This document shows positions 52,139 through 58,958 of a stretch of DNA of 64,000 bases, piece after piece. The number at the start of each line of letters is the position of its first letter. Positions within the stretch are counted from its first letter, which is position 1. A model generated the notes under the pieces. That model worked only from the letters and a program-made list of their open reading frames with translations, ran no database searches and was not told where the DNA came from. A program made the position numbers and the translations under genes. Source of the stretch: JBHELB01 sp041859045 (GTDB taxonomy: Bacteria; Hydrogenedentota; Hydrogenedentia; Hydrogenedentales; SLHB01); NCBI GenBank assembly GCA_041859045.1, contig JBHELB010000027.1:1-64000 (forward strand), read 5' to 3'.

Positions 52139-53461
52139 CTACAGCGCCCAGTGCTCGTCTTCCTTCTCGACGACTTTCCACTGCTCGCGAATGAAGAACG
52201 TGGGATCGTCGACCGGCGGAATTTCCTCGATGGGAACCGCTTCTCCGGTGCCGAAGAACTCGGCGTAATCGCCGTGGAACCCGTCGCAGATGTTCTTCAT
52301 CGAGCAGCGGTCGCACGCTTCGTGGTAGCGATACTGGCAATCGCGGCTGGCGCGCACCCGCGCTTCCTCGCGGTAGAGCGTTTCCTTGCCGCGCAGCGCG
52401 AGATCGATCCGGGCCAACACGTGCTGCACGCCGTACTTGAGTCGGCCCAGCAGCGGATTCCGCTCATACTGGTCGCGCAAGGCGATGTGGCTGGCGCGGT
52501 AGAACCGGCCACCGTCGGCCCCAATGCGAAACACCGGGGCGAGCCCGCCTTCCTTCATCATCTGCGGCTGCATCATCGTCCACAGCCACGACTCGTAATC
52601 CCACTCGTGGTGGTCATAGGACAATTGCTGATAGTTGTAGAAGTTCTTTCGGTGGCGCGGCTCGGCCATGCACAACGGCAAGTAGCGAACATTTACCTCG
52701 ATGTCCGCCGCTTCGAGCATGTCCATCGCCACCGTGAGCGATTCTTTGATTGCCGAATACTTTGCGACGCTTTCCGCCGTGCGGCGGCCGGTCTGCTGGT
52801 CGCCGAAGGGGTTGAACGCGATGAAATTGACCGCCAACGCGCCGTAGTCGATGGCTTTCTGGGCGATCTCGGGCAGAATCGCCACTACCGGGGCGGACAT
52901 CGTGCAGTTGAACCGGAACGGGATGCCCAGTTCTTTCATGCGCTCGATGGCTTCGATGATTTTCTCGTATGCCCCGTGACGTCCCACCACATCGTCATGA
53001 ATCTCGCCGATGCCGTGCAGACTGACCAGGAAATCGCGGATGCCCGCTTCCTTGAACTGCTCAAGCAGGCCCGGTTTGACAAGATGAATGCCGTTTGTAA
53101 TGCATGTGGGATAGAGGCCGATCTCGTGGCAATAGCGAATTAACTCGAGAATATCCGGGTGAATCGTCGGTTCGCCGCCCTGAATGTCGATCGACGTGCA
53201 GCCGTGAAACTCGCGCAGCGTCTTGCACATCGCCTTCGCCTTCTCGAGCGTCATGAACGGATGCTCGGGGTGATGCGCGTCTTTGATCCTATCCACAAAG
53301 TAACAGAAGAAGCAGCGCAGATTACACGTCTGGCCAAGCCACATCACGGCGCGGCGTGTCAACGTGCGTTTCTGGGTCTTGTAGAGTCCGCCAGGGGCGG
53401 GACGGGTCCCGGGCTTGGCCGGACGGGCCTGCGCCGGCACGGCGGGCGACTGCGTGGACAT
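52139..53461 (-). CDS. Radical-SAM protein with C-terminal SPASM-like cysteine motif (first of a pair)
   Basis: 440 residues from ATG 53461, preceded by GAACAGGAG; longer in-frame starts add low-complexity sequence. The cluster motif is CNLRCFFC; DIQGGEPTIHPDILELIRYC, DFLVSLHGIGEIHDDVVGR and FNCTMSAPVVAILPEIAQKA follow, and the C-terminal auxiliary motif is CDRCSMKNICDGFHGDYAEF. The N-terminal 40 residues are a Pro/Ala-rich, probably disordered, leader not shared with its paralogue. The two genes are 24 bases apart and surely arose by tandem duplication. They follow wzt after 125 bases on the same strand. Substrate unknown. Confidence 0.88.
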   Translation of the reverse strand: MSTQSPAVPAQARPAKPGTRPAPGGLYKTQKRTLTRRAVMWLGQTCNLRCFFCYFVDRIKDAHHPEHPFMTLEKAKAMCKTLREFHGCTSIDIQGGEPTIHPDILELIRYCHEIGLYPTCITNGIHLVKPGLLEQFKEAGIRDFLVSLHGIGEIHDDVVGRHGAYEKIIEAIERMKELGIPFRFNCTMSAPVVAILPEIAQKAIDYGALAVNFIAFNPFGDQQTGRRTAESVAKYSAIKESLTVAMDMLEAADIEVNVRYLPLCMAEPRHRKNFYNYQQLSYDHHEWDYESWLWTMMQPQMMKEGGLAPVFRIGADGGRFYRASHIALRDQYERNPLLGRLKYGVQHVLARIDLALRGKETLYREEARVRASRDCQYRYHEACDRCSMKNICDGFHGDYAEFFGTGEAVPIEEIPPVDDPTFFIREQWKVVEKEDEHWAL

Positions 53462-53586
53462 GGCTCCTGTTCTCCTCGTCAGTTCCTGAGCGGCGCAGCA
53501 GGGATTTCCCGCAGGCCGCTTACAGGTAACAGCGGAAACCTCTCGATGCTTCCGGAGCGGGGAACTTATATTCCCGGGCCACGCGT

Positions 53587-55674
53587 TTAGGTCAGCTTCG
53601 GGCCCGGAACGAGACGAATCCGTCCCCGGAAATACAGGTGGCGGCCCGGTTCCCAGCGCAGCCACCCCGCATCGGGCGTGCGTAGCGCTTGAAGCACCCG
53701 CGCGTTCTGGGAATAGCCCGTGTTGATGGCGGTCATACGGAACGGAATCTGGTCCGTCGCCGTTTCCAGCCTAACAGAAGGCAGGGTGGAACTCAAGGCA
53801 GTGATATGAGTTCCGGGGGTATAGTCGCGGTTAATGTGCCGCCACGTTTCATCGCCGGCGGTAAACGCCGGGAAGACACCCTGCTCTTGACCGGTCTCCC
53901 AGCGGTCGTACTCGGCACGGAGCACGATCGACGTCTGATATTCCTGTATTTCAAGAGGTTCCTGGTTTTCCATCCAGAGGGTCAGGCCAATCGCATCGCC
54001 TTCCGGAGCCAGTTCCCAGTCCATTCGCCCAGGAAAACGGCGGGATTCGCCGGAAAAACGAAGCCCCGTATCGGTTTCCTGCAGACCCGTGAGCACGAAG
54101 TTCTGGCTGTCGTTCCAGAGATTGCCGATCAGGAGCGAAGCGTAGAGGTGCAGGAAGGTCGTCAGGTCTTGTCCCTCGGCGCTCAGGCGTATCCGGCCGT
54201 GCTCCACCCGGGCGGCGAGTCCCCCCGCTCGCACCACCCGCGCGCGTTGACGCGTTTCGATTCGGGCGCGGAGCTCTTCGGGGGTCAGACCCACTTCGAT
54301 TTCGAGGGAAAACAGGTCGTGACGGCCCTTGGTCAGCGGGATTTGGGTGTCGGGCAGCCGCCCACCGAAACTCAAGGCGCGGCAACCGGTTACGTAATCG
54401 GTGTTGGCCCACTGCAACCGGAAGTAGCCCGGCGCCTCCACGATGCGTGTGTCCAGCACCGGCAACGCGCTGCTCTGCGCTGGCACTGCGGCCGCCTCGG
54501 TGCAGGTATTTTCCGGCGCGACCACAGAGATCCAGGTCATGTCGCTGGGCTGGAGGTCCGGGAAGGGGCCTTCCAGATCGCCGTAGTGCCAGTGCGTATA
54601 CCCCGTGGGCAGGAAAAGCGAGGTGTCCACGGCGTCGATTACCGTATCCATCTCGCAATCGAGCGCCGCCTTCCATACAAGCTTGCGCCCCTCGAGTCGC
54701 ATGTCCCACTCGCACGACACGGGCAGGCGCGGCATGCGTCCGCGCGCGCGGCAGCTCGTCGCGGATTGCTCGACGATGCGCCAGTCGCCTCCGGCGGAAT
54801 GGTGCTGCTGCCCCATAGACTCAAGCATGAGGCCGAGTCCGGCCGGCGCGGTGATCTCCGTGTGTCCGCGGAATAGCGAGATGCGGCCGTTGCTGAACAA
54901 CGCCTCAACGCCATCGGACTCGAAGGAGTGAATGCCCTGTTCCCGGCCGATCTGGCGTAGATAGTAGTCAATCGTGGCGCGGGGCGTGCCGCGAGAGACC
55001 ATCTTGCCCTTGGTGAGAAGCACGGCGCGGTTGCACAGGGTATTGACGATGCCGAGATCGTGGGAAACAAAAACAATCGTCTTGCCCTGCTCGCGCAGTT
55101 CGCCGATGCGCTGGCGGCACTTGCGCTGGAACTCCTCGTCGCCGACGGACAACACCTCGTCCACGAGGAAAATATCGGGGTTCGCGTAGACCGCCACGGC
55201 AAACGCGATGCGCACGTACATCCCGCTGGAATACGTGTCCACGGGGTTGTCGATGAAGTCGCCGATGCCGCTGAACCGGACAATGTCGTCGAAAACGCGA
55301 TCGACCTGGGCGTGGCGCATGCCCATGATCCCCGCGTTGAGATAGACGTTTTCGCGGCCGGTAAGCATGGGGTGGAAACCCGCGCCGAGTTCGAGTAGGG
55401 AGGCCACGCGGCCGTGTACGCGCACATGGCCCGTGGTGGGCACGGTGACGCCCGCGAGGATTTTGAGCAGGGTGCTCTTGCCCGAACCGTTTGCCCCAAT
55501 GATGCCGAACGACTCGCCGGCCTCGATCTCGAACGATACATCATCGAGCGCGGCGAAGGTGGTCCTGCGGCGTCCGCGTAACCAATCCGACAATCCGCCG
55601 CGGCCAAGCAAGACGCGCGCGCCGCGCCGCGTGGGATAGTGTTTGGTGACGTGGAGCGCTTCGATGATCGCCAT
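53587..55674 (-). CDS. Polysaccharide ABC exporter ATPase (Wzt-like) with a 400-residue C-terminal extension
   Basis: 695 residues from ATG 55674. The first 250 are a Wzt/TagH-type ATPase: GANGSGKST (Walker A, 60-68), LELGAGFHPMLTGRENVYLN typical of this exporter class, signature YSSGMYVRIAFAVA, Walker B IFLVDEVLSVGD and VFVSHD. An insertion of about 25 residues lies near 20-42 before the usual AALDDVSFEI. From about 290 to the end there is a beta-rich region with many Trp/Tyr (WDMRLEGRKLVWKAAL, LQWANTDYVTGCRALSFGGR, MDWELAPEGDAIGLTLWMEN) far larger than the 150-180-residue sugar-binding domain of known Wzt proteins. It would recognise the end of the exported glycan or bind another partner. 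It shares TAATG with the wzm stop. Confidence 0.88.
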   Translation of the reverse strand: MAIIEALHVTKHYPTRRGARVLLGRGGLSDWLRGRRRTTFAALDDVSFEIEAGESFGIIGANGSGKSTLLKILAGVTVPTTGHVRVHGRVASLLELGAGFHPMLTGRENVYLNAGIMGMRHAQVDRVFDDIVRFSGIGDFIDNPVDTYSSGMYVRIAFAVAVYANPDIFLVDEVLSVGDEEFQRKCRQRIGELREQGKTIVFVSHDLGIVNTLCNRAVLLTKGKMVSRGTPRATIDYYLRQIGREQGIHSFESDGVEALFSNGRISLFRGHTEITAPAGLGLMLESMGQQHHSAGGDWRIVEQSATSCRARGRMPRLPVSCEWDMRLEGRKLVWKAALDCEMDTVIDAVDTSLFLPTGYTHWHYGDLEGPFPDLQPSDMTWISVVAPENTCTEAAAVPAQSSALPVLDTRIVEAPGYFRLQWANTDYVTGCRALSFGGRLPDTQIPLTKGRHDLFSLEIEVGLTPEELRARIETRQRARVVRAGGLAARVEHGRIRLSAEGQDLTTFLHLYASLLIGNLWNDSQNFVLTGLQETDTGLRFSGESRRFPGRMDWELAPEGDAIGLTLWMENQEPLEIQEYQTSIVLRAEYDRWETGQEQGVFPAFTAGDETWRHINRDYTPGTHITALSSTLPSVRLETATDQIPFRMTAINTGYSQNARVLQALRTPDAGWLRWEPGRHLYFRGRIRLVPGPKLT

Positions 55675-56522
55675 TAGAGGTGATCCGACAAGGCCGCCGC
55701 GCGGCGGCGAAACACGGTAACGCCCGTCGCGAGCAGGGCAACGGCAAGCAGCGTAGGCCACAGCAGAAGGCGCATATCGGGCGCAACACCGCGCACGATC
55801 GCGTCCTGGAAACAGTGAATGAGCGCGGCGATGGGGTTCAGTTGATACAGGAACAGGAGGCTCGGGTGCGCCTTCATGAAGCCGAACTCCGCCACCGACG
55901 GCAACGTGTAGAACACGGGCACGGTGTAGAAGCCGATCACCAGCGCGGCGTCCGTCATGTAACCCACGTCGCGAAACGTGACGTTGTAGCTTGAGAGCAA
56001 CAGGCCCAACCCGGCGATTAGCGCGAGCAACACGGCAAACAACGGGAAGAACCAGAGCAGACTTGTGCTGAATCCGCCACCAAACAACGCCTGCGCGATC
56101 AACGCCAGGGCCAGGCCGATGCCATAGTCCGCCAAGGCGTTGCCAATCGCCGCCAGCGGCACGACCTCGCGCGGGAAGTAGACCTTTTTCACGAGATTGC
56201 GGTTGTCAACGAGCGACCGCGTCGCGCCCGCCACGGACGCGGAGAAGAAACGCCAGGTTACGTAGCCGCAGAGCACCAGCGGCGGTGTGACGGCGTTGGC
56301 GCCGCCTTGGCCGCGGTTGAGCACGGCCGCGAGAAAGGACAGGATCAACGTCATGAGTAACGGTTCGACCACGGCCCAGAGGACGCCCATCGCCGCGTAG
56401 CGGTAACGCACGCGGAGGTCCTTGGACACGAGGTCGAACAGCAGTTCGCGCGCGCGGATTAGGTCGGGGATCACCCGGCGCAACTGACGCGGCTGCGTTT
56501 CGTTATAGAGCGGCACTCCCAT
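55674..56522 (-). CDS. Polysaccharide ABC exporter permease (Wzm-like)
   Basis: 282 residues from ATG 56522; GTG 56540 in frame is an alternative and neither has a clear ribosome site. Six membrane helices of the ABC-2 type with the family pattern LVSKDLRVRYRYAAMGVLWA near the start, KKVYFPREVVPLAAIGNALAD in the loop between helices 2 and 3, FRDVGYMTDAALVIGFYTVP, and the near-C-terminal LNPIAALIHCFQDAIVRG. It forms the channel for an O-antigen or capsule-like glycan with the ATPase encoded next (one-base overlap). Confidence 0.93.
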   Translation of the reverse strand: MGVPLYNETQPRQLRRVIPDLIRARELLFDLVSKDLRVRYRYAAMGVLWAVVEPLLMTLILSFLAAVLNRGQGGANAVTPPLVLCGYVTWRFFSASVAGATRSLVDNRNLVKKVYFPREVVPLAAIGNALADYGIGLALALIAQALFGGGFSTSLLWFFPLFAVLLALIAGLGLLLSSYNVTFRDVGYMTDAALVIGFYTVPVFYTLPSVAEFGFMKAHPSLLFLYQLNPIAALIHCFQDAIVRGVAPDMRLLLWPTLLAVALLATGVTVFRRRAAALSDHL

Positions 56523-56681
56523 GACGGCGAATGGTAGCACTCAGGCCGACCCTTTTCCAAAGCGCCTCTGCGCGCCGCGCTGGGACGATTGGAGCGCTTG
56601 GCGCTTGGGGGCGGGGTGATGTACACTTCCGCGCGTTTCCGGAATTGACCCAGTCGCCGAGGAATCGGCAAGGAGGCAGGG

Positions 56682-57428
56682 ATGAGCAGCGGGATTCGAG
56701 TGACGGTGTGGAACGAGGGCGTGCACGAGCGGGAGCACGAGGCCGTGCAGAAGGTGTATCCGCAGGGGATGGGCCGCCAGATTGCTCAGTATTTGGAGAA
56801 ACAGGACGGCATCGCGTCGGTGCATGTGTCGGAACTGGCCGACCCAGGCCAAGGGCTGACCGACGAAATCCTTGAGCAGACGGACGTGATGACGTGGTGG
56901 GGGCACATGGCGCATCATCTCGTGGACGACGAGAACATCGCGCGCGTGAAGGAACATGTGCTGAACCGCGGGATGGGATTGATTGTCCTGCACTCCGGTC
57001 ACTTTTCGAAAATCTTCAAAACACTCATGGGGACCGGCTGCGACCTCAAGTGGCGGGAGATCGGCGAACGCGAGCGTTTGTGGGTGGTGGATCCGGGGCA
57101 TCCGATCGCGGATGGCTTGCCGGAGTATTTCGAACTGCCGAAGACGGAGATGTACGGGGAGCATTTTGACATTCCGCAGCCCGATCAACTCGTGTTGATT
57201 AGTTGGTTCCAGGGCGGCGAGGTGTTCCGCAGCGGCTGCTGCTGGCACCGCGGGCGCGGCAAGGTGTTTTACTTCCGTCCTGGGCATGAAACGTTCCCGA
57301 TCTACTACGACGCGAACGTGCTGAAAGTGATCCACAACGCGGTGAAATGGGCGCGTCCTTGCGGCGTGCAGAACATCGAGCGCGGGCATCGCCCGGAGAC
57401 GTTGGAGAAGGTCGTGATCGAGCCGTAA
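56682..57428 (+). CDS. ThuA-domain protein (trehalose-utilisation/glutamine-amidotransferase-like fold)
   Basis: 248 residues, AAGGAGG ribosome site nine bases before the ATG. The ThuA pattern is complete: IRVTVWNEGVHEREHEAVQK, DVMTWWGHMAHHLVDDENI, GLIVLHSGHFSKIFKTLMGT, WVVDPGHPIADGLPEYFELP, EMYGEHFDIP and GRGKVFYFRPGHETFPIYYD. It belongs to the class I amidotransferase-like fold without the nucleophile Cys. The biochemical role is not settled; relatives often stand beside sugar-acid or trehalose metabolism genes. Single-gene unit with a terminator behind it. Confidence 0.92.
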   Translation: MSSGIRVTVWNEGVHEREHEAVQKVYPQGMGRQIAQYLEKQDGIASVHVSELADPGQGLTDEILEQTDVMTWWGHMAHHLVDDENIARVKEHVLNRGMGLIVLHSGHFSKIFKTLMGTGCDLKWREIGERERLWVVDPGHPIADGLPEYFELPKTEMYGEHFDIPQPDQLVLISWFQGGEVFRSGCCWHRGRGKVFYFRPGHETFPIYYDANVLKVIHNAVKWARPCGVQNIERGHRPETLEKVVIEP

Positions 57429-57456
57429 CCGGCGCATTCCCTAAAGCAAAATCTGT

Positions 57457-57486
57457 GACGCCCGGCTGCGAGGCCGGGCGTCTTGT
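57457..57486 (+). terminator. Rho-independent terminator after the ThuA gene
   Basis: GACGCCCGGC pairs with GCCGGGCGTC around TGCGAG, followed by a short T-rich run (TTGTCTATTT). It also sits just beyond the stop of the convergent methyltransferase gene and may serve both. Confidence 0.8.
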
Positions 57487-58260
57487 CTATTTGTGTGGGA
57501 GCGCTCGCACGTGCGCGGCGACTTTGTTGAAGTCCTTCGCATACGCGCGCACATCGCCTTTGCACGCGACAAAGTCCGCACGCACAGTCTTCGAGGTTGG
57601 CTTCTTCCAGCCCGTCGCATCGAACATCCCGAGGATTTCCAGGCCCGCGTCTTCTGCCGCCGTGCGTACGACTTCCAGTGGGTACATGCGCTCGCGAATC
57701 GCGCTGGCCGGACCTCGATTGACTTGCACGAGTGTTTCCGAGACCTGTGAGCCGCGGTGGTACCGGCTATCCCAACGGCTGGAGAGGCGGCCCGTTTTCT
57801 CGGTCCATCGCTGGTCCTCGAAATGCTCTGTGACCATGCGCTCCGTGACCACATCGAAGTAGACCAGCCCGCCGTCGCGCAGTGCGTCGGCGATCTCGCG
57901 CAACGCTTGCCGTAATCCATCGAGTTCGAGCAGGAAATTCAGGCTATCGAAGAGGCAAGTGATGAAATCTACGTTGCGGAACGGCAGTGCGCGAAGGTCG
58001 GCCGTCACTGCGGGCAACGCGGCGCGCCCTTTTCGTCCCGCGCGCAGCATCGACGGCGACAGGTCGAAGCCCATGCTTCGCCATCCCGCGCGGCGCAGGC
58101 GTTTGATCAGGGCGCCCGTGCCGCAGGCGGCGTCGACATGAATAAACGGCTGCGGCAGCAGTGGCGCGAGCGCCTCGGCCACGGCCTGCCAGCGGTCGTA
58201 GTTCACATGCGCCATGAGCGGGTCGTAGTAACGCGCGAGATGTTCGAAGGCGTCTTCCAT
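57487..58260 (-). CDS. Class I SAM-dependent methyltransferase
   Basis: 257 residues from ATG 58260. Motif I is FIHVDAACGTGALIKRLRRA (loop AACGTG), motif II acidic SMGFDLSPSML, and post-I TADLRALPFRNVDFITCLFD. The rest follows the seven-strand Rossmann methyltransferase order with LRDGGLVYFDVVTERM. The opening MEDAFEHLARYYDPLMAHVN resembles small-molecule methyltransferases. Acceptor unknown. It begins two bases after the stop of the YqeK-like gene, so the two form a transcription unit. Confidence 0.88.
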   Translation of the reverse strand: MEDAFEHLARYYDPLMAHVNYDRWQAVAEALAPLLPQPFIHVDAACGTGALIKRLRRAGWRSMGFDLSPSMLRAGRKGRAALPAVTADLRALPFRNVDFITCLFDSLNFLLELDGLRQALREIADALRDGGLVYFDVVTERMVTEHFEDQRWTEKTGRLSSRWDSRYHRGSQVSETLVQVNRGPASAIRERMYPLEVVRTAAEDAGLEILGMFDATGWKKPTSKTVRADFVACKGDVRAYAKDFNKVAAHVRALPHK

Positions 58261-58262
58261 AG

Positions 58263-58847
58263 CTATGCCATCTCGCGCTGGAGCCAATCGTCGAACGCCC
58301 GCGTGGTGGGATCGAAAACCTCTTGCGTTTCGACGTGCTCACACTTGGTCTTCGATACGTAGCGGAGCGCGGCGCGGTAGCCTTCCTGCGCCAAAATCTC
58401 GCGCGCCTCGGCCGCCTCGGGGTGTGTGCGCAAAGGTTCGGAGAAATCGGCATAGTACAGCGCCAACCCGATCGCGCCGAGGCCGGGCTTTCCGGTGGTG
58501 TGCCAGCGGATGGCGTCCAGCACTTCCTCGTCCTCGATGCCGAAACGCGCGCGGACTTCCGCCGCGGCGACGGGGCCGTGCAGCAACTTGGCCTGGTCGC
58601 GGTGGAGATCGCCGATCTCGATTCCGTACCGCTCGGCAAGTTCGAGCAGTTCGTGACGATGGAGCTTCTTGGAGTAATCGTGAAGCAGTCCCGCCGTCGC
58701 CGCGCGCATCGGATCGACTCCGGCGATTTCCGCGATCTCGAGCAGGTATTCGGTGACGGATAAGGTGTGCCGCAGGGTATTCTCGGGCAGCCGTTGTCGT
58801 AGCGCCGCAATGTATACCGCGGATTCAGGCAAGTCGTCGATATGCAT
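58263..58847 (-). CDS. yqeK: HD-domain hydrolase, YqeK-like (Ap4A hydrolase type)
   Basis: 194 residues. The metal-binding His in LPENTLRHTLSVTEYLLEIA, the HD pair in AGLLHDYSKKL, a further ligand region in LHGPVAAAEVRARFGIEDEE and IRWHTTGKPGLGAIGLALYYADFSEP (quoted in part) match YqeK, an HD hydrolase that splits diadenosine tetraphosphate to two ADP. YqeK genes usually lie beside nadD and rsfS; neither is here, so the call rests on sequence alone. Confidence 0.85.
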   Translation of the reverse strand: MHIDDLPESAVYIAALRQRLPENTLRHTLSVTEYLLEIAEIAGVDPMRAATAGLLHDYSKKLHRHELLELAERYGIEIGDLHRDQAKLLHGPVAAAEVRARFGIEDEEVLDAIRWHTTGKPGLGAIGLALYYADFSEPLRTHPEAAEAREILAQEGYRAALRYVSKTKCEHVETQEVFDPTTRAFDDWLQREMA

Positions 58848-58874
58848 GGAGCCTCTGCATTTATCCGGCCTCGC

Positions 58875-58903
58875 TTGCGCCTCGCCGGGGGGGAGAGTAT
58901 ATC
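58875..58903 (+). promoter_or_regulatory. Candidate promoter for the GH116 gene
   Basis: TTGCGC (58875-58880), a 17-base spacer, TATATC (58898-58903). This gives a leader of about 50 bases before ATG 58959, whose ribosome site is GGAAAGGA. Confidence 0.45.
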
Positions 58904-58958
58904 ATATGCGCTCGTTTTTCCCTCGCGGCAGTCGGGCAACGCCCGGAAAGGACAGGAC

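Noticed and set aside
50825..53143. Plus-strand open frame of 772 codons opposite the two radical-SAM genes
   Set aside because: It is a shadow of GC-rich third-position bias; its translation has no fold pattern and the minus-strand genes carry clear catalytic motifs.
50810..56522. RiPP biosynthesis cluster around the radical-SAM pair
   Set aside because: No short precursor peptide, peptidase exporter or RRE domain was seen; the exporter is of the polysaccharide type.
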